Source: Dyella acidiphila | GTDB taxonomy: Bacteria > Pseudomonadota > Gammaproteobacteria > Xanthomonadales > Rhodanobacteraceae | NCBI RefSeq assembly: GCF_014863405.1 | Contig: NZ_JACZZA010000005.1 | Location: forward strand, 62,001 to 126,000 | Length of the DNA: 64,000 nucleotides | Direction of reading: 5' to 3' | Part shown: positions 8,896-16,552 of the stretch, one piece after another | Layout of the letters: each line of letters starts with the position of its first letter | How positions within the stretch are numbered: position 1 is the stretch's first letter | Position numbers and translations under genes: made by a program | The notes under the pieces: model-generated | The model's database searches: none | The model's input: the letters and a program-made list of their open reading frames with translations, nothing else | What the model was told of the DNA's origin: nothing

Positions 8896-9239
8896 AACGG
8901 ATGCCCGATCAGCACATGCCCGCCTTCCAGTCTGATTTGCCACGCGCGCACGGAATGCTCCGGCACCTCCAGGCATTGGCCGGTACGCAGATCGAAATGT
9001 TGCTTGTAGATCGGCGAGGCCACTACCACGCGATCGCCGATGCTGCCGATCAGGCCGCGCGAGAGCACCGCGGCGCCGGCGTTCGGATCGAAGTTGTCCA
9101 GCGCATAAAGCGCCCGTTCGCCGACCCGGAACACGGCCACCTGTTCGTCGTCCACCAGGGCGCACACCCCGGTATCGGGCACGATATCGTCCAGTTCGCA
9201 GACGAGGGTCCAGCCTTGTGTCGTCAGCACGTCTTCCAT
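8892..9239 (-). CDS. nirD: nitrite reductase small subunit (Rieske-like fold)
   Basis: A 115-residue partner of NirB. It starts MEDVLTTQGWTLVCELDDI and contains VAVFRVGERALYALDNFDP, where classical Rieske proteins have a CxH cluster motif. Here the ligand positions hold no Cys-His pair, as is normal for NirD, which has the Rieske fold without the cluster. The end (FDLRTGQCLEVPE ... VRAWQIRLEGGHVLI) is also typical. The ATG at 9239 lies four bases after the nirB stop; longer in-frame starts would run into nirB. Confidence 0.94.
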   Translation of the reverse strand: MEDVLTTQGWTLVCELDDIVPDTGVCALVDDEQVAVFRVGERALYALDNFDPNAGAAVLSRGLIGSIGDRVVVASPIYKQHFDLRTGQCLEVPEHSVRAWQIRLEGGHVLIGHPL

Positions 9240-9243
9240 CGCG

Positions 9244-11808
9244 TCACTCCGTGGTGACACGGGCAGGAATGCGCCGAGCCGGTTTTTCTTCCGGCGTGGC
9301 CGGCCGGATCTGGCCGCGGTCATGTACAAACACTACGTTGCTGTCGCCCTCGGCGCTGTTGACGAAGTGCTGGAAGCGCTTGCGCGTCTGCGGATCGGTC
9401 ACCGCCTTTTTCCATTCGCATTCGTAGCTGTCCACCACGCGCTGCATATCCGCCTCCAGTTCGGCGGCCAGGCCGAGTTTGTCCTGCACTACTACTTGCT
9501 GCAGGTATTCCAGCCCGCCTTCGAGGTTGTCGCGCCAGACGCTGGTGCGTTGCAGGCGGTCGGCGGTGCGGATGTAGAACATCAGGAAGCGATCGACGTA
9601 GCGGGTAAGCGTGGGTGTATCCAGATCGCCCGCCAGCAGTTCGGCATGGCGCGGCTTCATCCCGCCATTGCCGCAAACATATAGATTCCAGCCGCGTTCG
9701 GTGGCGATTACGCCCACGTCTTTGCCTTGTGCTTCGGCGCATTCGCGCGTACAGCCGGATACACCGAGTTTCAATTTGTGCGGCGCGCGCAGGCCCTTGT
9801 AGCGATTTTCCAGCGCGATCGCGAGGCCGACCGAATCCTGCACGCCATAGCGACACCAGGTAGAGCCGACACAGGATTTCGCCGTGCGCAGCGCCTTGCC
9901 GTAGGCATGGCCGGATTCGAAGCCGGCGGCAATCAGCTGTTCCCAGATCGAGGGCAATTGTTCCAGCCGCGCGCCGAACATATCCACGCGCTGACCGCCC
10001 GTGATCTTGGTGTACAGGCCATATTGTTTGGCGATGCGGCCCACCGCGATCAGCCCGTCCGGGGTGACTTCGCCGCCGGCCATGCGCGGCACCACCGAAT
10101 AGGTGCCGTCCTTCTGGATATTGGCCAGGAAATAATCGTTGGAATCCTGCAATGACGCGTGTTCTTTCTGCAGCACGAACTCGTTCCAGCAGGAGGCGAG
10201 AATGCTGGCGGCAACCGGCTTGCAGATATCGCAGCCCAGGCCGCTGCCGTGGCGGCGCAGCAGTTCGTCGAAATGCCGGATGCGTTCCACCCGCACCAGG
10301 TGATAAAGCTCCTGGCGCGAATAGGCGAAGTGCTCGCACACATGGTTATTGACCGCCAGGCCCTGGCGTTTCATTTCGGCCCGCATGATCTGCGTGACCA
10401 GCGGCACGCAGCCACCGCAGGCGGTGCCGGCCTTGGTAGCGCTCTTCAACGCGCCGATGGATGCGGCACCGGCGGCCACGGCGTCGCATAGCTGTGCCTT
10501 GGAGACGTTGTTGCACGAGCAGATCTGCGCTGCGGCAGGCAAGGCATCCGCACCCAGCATCGGCCTGGCCTTGCCGTCGGCCGATGGCAGGATCAGGAAT
10601 TCCGGCTCGTCCGGCAGCTCGATGCCATTGAGCATCATCTGCAGCAGCGTGCCGTATTCACTGGCGTCGCCGACCAGCACGCCGCCGAGCAGACGCTTGC
10701 CGTCGCCGGAAACCACCAGCTTTTTGTAGACCTGCCGGCGTTCGTCGCTGAACTGATAACTGCGCGCGCCCGGCGTGGTGGCATGCGCATCGCCGAGGCT
10801 GGCCACATCGATGCCCATCAATTTCAGTTTGGTGGACATGTCGGCGCCCGCGAACTCAGGCAGTTCCGGCGCCTGCCGGCGCTCCAGCAATGCACATAAG
10901 TGCGCAGCCACCACGCGCGCCATGTCGTAGCCGGGTGCGACCAGACCGAAGGTCTTGCCGCCCCAATACGCGCATTCGCCGATGGCATAGACATCCCAGT
11001 CACGGGTGCGGCAATAGTTGTCGACGTGGATGCCACCGCGCTCGCCCACGCCCAGTTCGCAGGCACGCGCCAGTTCGTCGCGCGGGCGGATGCCGGCGGA
11101 GAACACAATCATGTCGGTTTCCAGCTGGCTGCCGTCGGCAAAACGCATGCGATGGCGCGTAGCTTCGCCATCGACGATATCCAGCGTGCTCTTGCCGGTG
11201 TGCACGGTCACACCCAGCTCTTCGATCTTCCGGCGCAGCATCTGGCCGCCGATATCGTCGACCTGCACCGCCATCAGGCGCGGCGCGAATTCCACTACAT
11301 GCGTTTCCAACCCCATGTCGCGCAGCGCCTTGGCGCATTCCAGCCCGAGCAAGCCGCCGCCGACCACGACACCGATCCGCGAACCGGCGCCCCATTCGCG
11401 CATCGCCAGCAAATCGTCGATGGTGCGATACGTCAGGCAGGCGGCGCGCTGGTGACCATCGATCGGCGGTACAAACGGCCTGGAGCCGGTCGCCAGCACC
11501 AGCTTGTCGTAGCCGATCACTTCGCCATCGGCGGTGGTGACACGTTTCTGCTGGCGATCGATATGCACGGCACGCGCGGCCAGGCGCAGTTGCAAACCGG
11601 GCCGGTCGAAGAAGCCGGGCGTTACCAGCGAAAGATCGTCGGCACTCTTGCCGCTGAAGAAATCGGACAGGTGCACGCGGTCATAGGCCGGCCAGTTTTC
11701 TTCGCCCAGCACGGTGATATCCAGCCCCTGCACCTGGCGCTCGACCAGCTCCTGCAGCAATTTATGCCCGACCATGCCATGCCCGATCACCAGCAATTTC
11801 ACTGCCAT
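9244..11808 (-). CDS. nirB: NADH-dependent assimilatory nitrite reductase large subunit
   Basis: Reduces nitrite to ammonium in the cytoplasm. The 854-residue length is normal. The N-terminal flavin part has LLVIGHGMVGHKLLQELV and GVVVGGGLLGLECAKALRDMG. A BFD-like [2Fe-2S] domain follows (QICSCNNVSKAQLCDAV ... GTACGGCVPLV), then the sulfite/nitrite reductase ferredoxin-like half-domain. The [4Fe-4S]-siroheme ligands are in CVGSTWCRYGVQDS and GVSGCTRECAEAQGKD. Siroheme for this site would come from the convergent cysG-hemD pair. The gene follows narK by 42 bases. Confidence 0.96.
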   Translation of the reverse strand: MAVKLLVIGHGMVGHKLLQELVERQVQGLDITVLGEENWPAYDRVHLSDFFSGKSADDLSLVTPGFFDRPGLQLRLAARAVHIDRQQKRVTTADGEVIGYDKLVLATGSRPFVPPIDGHQRAACLTYRTIDDLLAMREWGAGSRIGVVVGGGLLGLECAKALRDMGLETHVVEFAPRLMAVQVDDIGGQMLRRKIEELGVTVHTGKSTLDIVDGEATRHRMRFADGSQLETDMIVFSAGIRPRDELARACELGVGERGGIHVDNYCRTRDWDVYAIGECAYWGGKTFGLVAPGYDMARVVAAHLCALLERRQAPELPEFAGADMSTKLKLMGIDVASLGDAHATTPGARSYQFSDERRQVYKKLVVSGDGKRLLGGVLVGDASEYGTLLQMMLNGIELPDEPEFLILPSADGKARPMLGADALPAAAQICSCNNVSKAQLCDAVAAGAASIGALKSATKAGTACGGCVPLVTQIMRAEMKRQGLAVNNHVCEHFAYSRQELYHLVRVERIRHFDELLRRHGSGLGCDICKPVAASILASCWNEFVLQKEHASLQDSNDYFLANIQKDGTYSVVPRMAGGEVTPDGLIAVGRIAKQYGLYTKITGGQRVDMFGARLEQLPSIWEQLIAAGFESGHAYGKALRTAKSCVGSTWCRYGVQDSVGLAIALENRYKGLRAPHKLKLGVSGCTRECAEAQGKDVGVIATERGWNLYVCGNGGMKPRHAELLAGDLDTPTLTRYVDRFLMFYIRTADRLQRTSVWRDNLEGGLEYLQQVVVQDKLGLAAELEADMQRVVDSYECEWKKAVTDPQTRKRFQHFVNSAEGDSNVVFVHDRGQIRPATPEEKPARRIPARVTTE

Positions 11809-11850
11809 AGACCCTGCCTCCTGTTGCGCAGTCAGCGTCGATCGCGGCGA

Positions 11851-13143
11851 CTACGCCCGATCCAGCCCCAGCGCTTCGCGATAAAGCCGCTCTTCGCGCG
11901 CCGTGTGTTCGGCGCTGAAACGCACCGCCAGCGCGCACATCGAGCCGGCGATGACAAAACCTCCCAGCAAGGCAAAGGTGTGCGGCACCGAACCGGTGCT
12001 CTTGAGCAGCAAGCCCGCCGCCACCGCGCCGACATTGCCGCCAGCACCGACGATGCCGGCCACGCCGCCCAAGGCCGAACGATCGACGAATGGCACCAGC
12101 GCATAGGTGGCGCCGCAGGCCATATGCGTGAACAGGCCGAAAGCGAGCATCGCGCCCATCGCCACATCCGCCGCCTGCGCGGCGGAAAACCACAACAATC
12201 CCAGGCCCTCGCCAAGCATCAGCGCCCCCAGCAGCCAGCTGCGCGCAGCCAGTCCATGCAGGCGCGCCAGGCGATCGGAAGCCATGCCGCCGATGGCGCG
12301 TGCAAACAGCGCCAGCAGCCCGAAGCTGCCGGCAGCCATGCCGGCATGGCGTAGATCCAGGTTGAAGCGATCCACGTAGTAACTGGCCGCCACGCCATGC
12401 ACGAACAGCTCGATGCCGAAGCAGCCGGCATACGTCACAAACAACATCCACACGCGGTAATTGCCCATCGCGGTACGCAAGGCGCGCCAGCCGCCGGGCT
12501 TGGCCGCATTTGTCCGAGGGTCTGGCGGACGGTCCGGTGCATAGCGCCAATACAGCGCAGCCACGATCAGCATCAGCGTGCCGGGCACCACCATCGCCGC
12601 ACGCCACCCCAGTGCCTGCGGCACGCCGATGGCAAGCGCCGCGGCAAGCAGACACGGCATCACCGCCTGCGCCGCGCCGCCGCCGGCATTGCCCCAGCCG
12701 GCGGCGGTGGCATTGGCGGTACCCACCACGTTCGGCGCGAACATCACCGAGGTGTGGTACTGCGTAATGACAAAGCCCGCGCCCGCGATGCCGATCGCCA
12801 GCCGAAAGAACAGAAAAGACGCATAGCTGTGCGCGAAGGCGATGCCGAATACCGGCAGCGCGCCGATCATCAGCAGCCATGTGTAGGTACGGCGCGGACC
12901 GAAGCGATCGCACAGAGGACCGACGATCAAGCGTCCGAACACCGTGACAGCCACCGCGGCGATACTGATATTGGCCAGCTGATCCTGGCTGAGCCGGAAC
13001 TCGCCCTTGATCAGCGGCATCAGCGGCGCCACCGCGAACCAGGCGAAAAAGCAGGCGAAAAACGCCAGCCAGCTCAAATGGAACGCACGCATCTGCGGCG
13101 TGCGCAGCCGAAACAATTCGATCCGCGTAGCTCTGCCCGACAT
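11851..13143 (-). CDS. narK: nitrate/nitrite MFS transporter (NarK/NasA family)
   Basis: Inner-membrane transporter of 430 residues with about 12 hydrophobic segments that brings nitrate into the cell for the downstream enzymes. The first segment is FHLSWLAFFACFFAWFAV. The MFS loop motif appears as GPLCDRFGPRRTYTWLL. The nitrate-porter signature is seen as AAGWGNAGGGAAQAVMP, with a second glycine-rich copy at GIVGAGGNVGAVAAG. It is the first gene of the leftward nitrate assimilation operon; a palindrome lies about 80 bases upstream of its ATG. Confidence 0.93.
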   Translation of the reverse strand: MSGRATRIELFRLRTPQMRAFHLSWLAFFACFFAWFAVAPLMPLIKGEFRLSQDQLANISIAAVAVTVFGRLIVGPLCDRFGPRRTYTWLLMIGALPVFGIAFAHSYASFLFFRLAIGIAGAGFVITQYHTSVMFAPNVVGTANATAAGWGNAGGGAAQAVMPCLLAAALAIGVPQALGWRAAMVVPGTLMLIVAALYWRYAPDRPPDPRTNAAKPGGWRALRTAMGNYRVWMLFVTYAGCFGIELFVHGVAASYYVDRFNLDLRHAGMAAGSFGLLALFARAIGGMASDRLARLHGLAARSWLLGALMLGEGLGLLWFSAAQAADVAMGAMLAFGLFTHMACGATYALVPFVDRSALGGVAGIVGAGGNVGAVAAGLLLKSTGSVPHTFALLGGFVIAGSMCALAVRFSAEHTAREERLYREALGLDRA

Positions 13144-13221
13144 GCCTTACCTCGCCGAAGACTTGCCTGCACCGATGGCTCGTCCGTCACGCGCTTGCGC
13201 AGATCGGCGAGCCTTGATGCG

Positions 13222-13236
13222 TGATGCAATGCATCA
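13222..13236. promoter_or_regulatory. 15-bp palindrome upstream of the nitrate assimilation operon
   Basis: TGATGCAATGCATCA is a perfect palindrome around a single central base, 79 bases upstream of the narK start codon. Position and symmetry suit a regulator site. Its half-site GATGCA resembles part of NsrR-type sites, but the spacing is shorter than in those I know, so the binding protein is unassigned. Confidence 0.5.
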
Positions 13237-13389
13237 TTTGTGCCGTCGCGAATAAGGTCGGATTTTTATGAGTTTATGGCCGCCATCACACTGAAATGCG
13301 GCTCTGAGCGCACCAGCAGCGGGCTAAAAGGTTGTTACTTGCACCATTGCAGTGCAGCAATCAAACCGGTGGCGATGACCCATGGCGGC

Positions 13390-14055
13390 CTAGCCCAATA
13401 GAAAGGCCGCACCATCCACGATGAAGTGCGCCAGCATGCTGGCCCACAGATTGCGCCGCCAGAAATAGAACACGGTGAGGATGATCCCGGCCGAACCGGC
13501 CACCAGGATGTGGTGCCAGCCCCAGTACGTGACATGGTCCAGCGTGAACACCGTGCAGCTCAACGCGCCGGCCACGAGGCGGCTGCCGCTCAGTTCCTGC
13601 AATCGCTCCACGGCATAGCCGCGGAACAGCAATTCTTCCGACACTGCCGCGCGCACCACGATCAGGCATTGCAGCGCATACGGTATGGTTGCCAGCTGGC
13701 TGAACTGCTGGCTCTCGCTCCAGTGCAAGGCTGGAAAAAGCACGTAATAAATGAGTCCCAGGCACACAAGAATCAGCAGGCCGGTGGCGACGGCCCACAG
13801 GCCGTCTTTCCAGCTCGGTCGCCGCAAGCCTACGGAAGTCAGCGGACGGCGCTCCACACCTTTCACGTAGCAGAGCACAGCGACAACCAGCGCCCAATAG
13901 ATCAGTTCATTGACGATCACATGGCCCGGGCCGGCCAGTTCGTCGAGCCAATGGCCCAGCGGCAAGCTGATGCCGCCCAGTGCCAGCAGCAAGCCGCATA
14001 GCGTGCGCAGCGTCGATGGGCGCGGTGCCGAGAGATCCGCCGTGGATGCAACCAT
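13390..14055 (-). CDS. CPBP-family intramembrane metalloprotease
   Basis: Predicted inner-membrane protein of 221 residues with six or more hydrophobic segments. The CPBP (Abi) signature is clear: the glutamate pair and arginine in VSEELLFRGYAVERL (metal/catalytic site), a histidine in FTLDHVTYWGWHH and another in LWASMLAHFIVDG. Members are type-II CAAX-like proteases; some act in bacteriocin self-protection or in surface protein control. Its ATG follows the TetR gene stop by one base, so it is co-transcribed with that repressor. Substrate unknown. Confidence 0.88.
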   Translation of the reverse strand: MVASTADLSAPRPSTLRTLCGLLLALGGISLPLGHWLDELAGPGHVIVNELIYWALVVAVLCYVKGVERRPLTSVGLRRPSWKDGLWAVATGLLILVCLGLIYYVLFPALHWSESQQFSQLATIPYALQCLIVVRAAVSEELLFRGYAVERLQELSGSRLVAGALSCTVFTLDHVTYWGWHHILVAGSAGIILTVFYFWRRNLWASMLAHFIVDGAAFLLG

Positions 14056-14056
14056 G

Positions 14057-14647
14057 TCATGTCCCCCGTTTGGATGTGGGTGAACGCTGCGGCTTGCGCT
14101 GCAGGCGTCCCTGCTCCACCAGTTCGATAAACCGGTCGAGCGCGCGCGTGGTGCGCCGGCGGTCGCCGGTGCTCATCAGTTCCAGGAACAGGCCGTCGAA
14201 GACGGCGATCGGCAAGCTGGCCATGGCGGCGTCGCGCTCGTCGTCCGGCATGATCTGTTTGGTCAGCGCCAGCCAGTCTGCGGCATTGTTTTGCAACAGG
14301 GGGCCGTAGGTTTCAGGGCTGCGGATTGCCAGTATCTGCAATTCGTAGAGCAGTTTCAGATACGGAAAATTCTGCGCGGCGACGGCCCAGTCCCAGAAGC
14401 GGCGCAACGGCGCCTTGGCCGACGAAGCCCGGGTTTCCGCCATCGCCTGCAGGGAGCTGCGCAGCTGCGCATGCATGGCTGCCATCGCCGCCGTCAGCAG
14501 GCCTTCCTTGGAACCGAAGTGATAGATCAGCAGGCGCGCACTGGTGCCCAGCTCGGCGGCCAGCGGGCGCAGCGACAGTTCCGACAAGCCATGCGTCAGC
14601 AGGTAGTCGATCAACGCTGCGGTGAGTTCTTCTTTGCGGGTATCCAT
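14057..14647 (-). CDS. TetR-family transcriptional regulator
   Basis: A 196-residue DNA-binding protein. The N-terminal helix-turn-helix lies in residues 6-50 (TAALIDYLLTHGLSELSLRPL, then LGTSARLLIYHFGSKEGLL), where YHFGSKEGLL is the typical TetR recognition-helix end. The rest is an all-helical ligand-binding domain of unknown specificity. Two abutting 16-bp inverted repeats touch its start codon, which points to autoregulation. It forms an operon with the CPBP protease. No Shine-Dalgarno sequence is visible before the ATG, so translation may be leaderless or weak. Confidence 0.92.
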   Translation of the reverse strand: MDTRKEELTAALIDYLLTHGLSELSLRPLAAELGTSARLLIYHFGSKEGLLTAAMAAMHAQLRSSLQAMAETRASSAKAPLRRFWDWAVAAQNFPYLKLLYELQILAIRSPETYGPLLQNNAADWLALTKQIMPDDERDAAMASLPIAVFDGLFLELMSTGDRRRTTRALDRFIELVEQGRLQRKPQRSPTSKRGT

Positions 14648-14678
14648 GTAACGAACGTTACATGTAACAGTCGTTACA
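14647..14678. promoter_or_regulatory. two abutting TetR-type operators
   Basis: TGTAACGAACGTTACA (14647-14662) and TGTAACAGTCGTTACA (14663-14678) lie directly head to tail. Both have TGTAAC / GTTACA arms. The first begins at the first base of the tetR start codon. Such tandem 16-bp sites next to a TetR gene are typical autoregulatory operators, able to take two dimers. Confidence 0.8.
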
Positions 14679-14794
14679 CGTCAACCGCAAAGACTGTCGC
14701 CGCCAATGGCCAAGGCATCGGCAGACGGGACAACATAGTGATGGCAGCAGGCGCCCTGGAACCGGGCGCCCGCCTGATACCGGCTTCGACGTAC

Positions 14795-16552
14795 TCAGTA
14801 AAAGCCTTTTTGCACCTGGAACCAGAAGCGCGTGGAGGTGTCGACGTGCGGTCCGGCCAGCACCGGCTTGTTGCCGATCGGCGTGGCCACGCTGGCGGCG
14901 ATCACCCAGTCGTGCGCGGCCGACCAATGCACGCCGATGCCGGCGCCATTGAGGCGGGCACCGTTGACGCCGGGCATGAACGTATCCTTGTAAACCTGCA
15001 CATGACCGCTGTCGACGAAGGCCGAGGCCTGCCACGGACCCGGCAATGCCGAGATGGTGAAGTCGTGGCGGTACTCGATGGTGGCCAGATTGCCTTGCGC
15101 ACCGGACACCACGCCCACGTCATAACCGCGCACGGTATTGGGGCCGCCGAGGTAGAACTGCTCGGAGGTATCCAGGTTCTTGTTGGAGCGCTGGCCGGAG
15201 AAGCCGAAATACAGCGCATTGGTGGGATTGAGCTGCTGCAGGCGCGACACCGAATAATTCCACTTCACGAAGTGGCCGGCGGTCTGCGGGCCGAAGTAAT
15301 CGAAGAAGAAGGTCTGGAAGTTATCCAGGTACAAGCGGCCATAGCTGCCACTGACATTGAAGTTGGTGACGCCGGTGCTGTCGCGCTGGTCGCCGGCCAC
15401 GGTCAGTACCCAGTTGTCTTCGTGACGATGGGTCTCCAGCTCGGCCAGGTCGATATCGTCATACAGGCGCTTGTGGTCGAACTCGATCTGCGCATACAGG
15501 TTGCCGCGCGTGTTGCGGATAAACGGTTGCGAGAGATTGACGCTCTGGGTGGTGGCGGTGCCGTGCGCGTGCAGGTCGGACAGGCCGTTGCCCAGCTTGT
15601 ATTGCAGCCCGGTAACGCCCAGGCCCAAGGTGGTGCCCTGCCCGGTCAGCAGATAGCGATAGCCGATATGGCCGTAGCTCATGTCGGCACCGGAGCTGGT
15701 GCCGCTGAAATCGAGCAGGTCGCCCTGATGGAACAGGCCATTGACGTCGAAGGTGCCCGACAGGCGCACGCGGTCGGTATAGGCGTTGCCGTAATTATCC
15801 AGGCCCAGCGTACCGGTGTAGCGCGGTGCGGAGGTGACGCCCACCAGCAGGTCCGAGGTGCCTTCGGCATCGCCGGGACGCAGCACGGAACTGACCAGTG
15901 CGCCCGGAACATCCGACAACAGCAGCAAGCTGCGTTCCAGGCCGTAGTCGCTGACCGGATCGCCCGGCTGCAGCGGCGCCAGGGTGGCGCTGAGCGGATA
16001 GTGGCCGACGTCGCTCTGGTTCTGCAGCACTACCTTGCCGTAGCGCGCTTCCACTACGGCGATGCGCACCACGCCATTGTTCAAGGTCTGCGCCGGCACA
16101 TAGGCAATCGCCAGCGGATAGCCGTGATCGTGGTAGTAGTTGCTGATCTTGTCGGCCAGGTCGTCCAGGTCGTTGAGGCTCAGCTGCTGCCCCTCGCCGG
16201 CTGCCACCAGCGCATGCAGCTTGGCGGCCGGCAGCAGCTGGTTGCCGCTGATCTGGATGCTGCGCACATAGAACTTGGTGTCGTCCTGCGGGCGCTGGCT
16301 TTTCGGTTTCTGGATGTTGAGATCCAGGTCGGACGAAGGCGGCGGCGCCGGCTGCTGCATCTGTTGCAGCAGCTGGCCGCTGTTGGTCTGCGGGGTAGTG
16401 ACATGGGTTTGCGCATGCACCGCCGGCACGCACAGGGCCAGTGCCGAACAAAGCAGGGAAAGACGCAACGTAGCCGTACGTGGCTCAATTTTCATGGATT
16501 CACCGGAACGAAAAGACAGCTTGGCGTGATGCAGCTTGGAGTGAGAGATCAT
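14795..16552 (-). CDS. two-partner secretion outer-membrane transporter (TpsB, ShlB/FhaC-like)
   Basis: Outer-membrane pore that exports the giant TpsA encoded just upstream. The 585 residues hold a signal peptide (hydrophobic core LRLSLLCSALALCVPAVHA), a POTRA_2 domain (FYVRSIQISGNQLLP ... GYPLAIAYVPAQTLNNGVVRI, about 90-170) and a C-terminal barrel ending FWFQVQKGFY with an aromatic last residue. The VRGYDVGVVSGAQGN segment matches the VRGY motif region of TpsB barrels. The ATG at 16552 overlaps the tpsA stop (ATGA); an ATG at 16495, directly before the conventional signal peptide, is an equally possible start. The 3' gap to tetR shows no terminator. Confidence 0.93.
   Translation of the reverse strand: MISHSKLHHAKLSFRSGESMKIEPRTATLRLSLLCSALALCVPAVHAQTHVTTPQTNSGQLLQQMQQPAPPPSSDLDLNIQKPKSQRPQDDTKFYVRSIQISGNQLLPAAKLHALVAAGEGQQLSLNDLDDLADKISNYYHDHGYPLAIAYVPAQTLNNGVVRIAVVEARYGKVVLQNQSDVGHYPLSATLAPLQPGDPVSDYGLERSLLLLSDVPGALVSSVLRPGDAEGTSDLLVGVTSAPRYTGTLGLDNYGNAYTDRVRLSGTFDVNGLFHQGDLLDFSGTSSGADMSYGHIGYRYLLTGQGTTLGLGVTGLQYKLGNGLSDLHAHGTATTQSVNLSQPFIRNTRGNLYAQIEFDHKRLYDDIDLAELETHRHEDNWVLTVAGDQRDSTGVTNFNVSGSYGRLYLDNFQTFFFDYFGPQTAGHFVKWNYSVSRLQQLNPTNALYFGFSGQRSNKNLDTSEQFYLGGPNTVRGYDVGVVSGAQGNLATIEYRHDFTISALPGPWQASAFVDSGHVQVYKDTFMPGVNGARLNGAGIGVHWSAAHDWVIAASVATPIGNKPVLAGPHVDTSTRFWFQVQKGFY

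Noticed and set aside
13222-13236. Assignment of the palindrome as an NsrR site
   Set aside because: Half-sites look similar, but the spacing between them is shorter than in the NsrR sites I know, so I left the regulator open.
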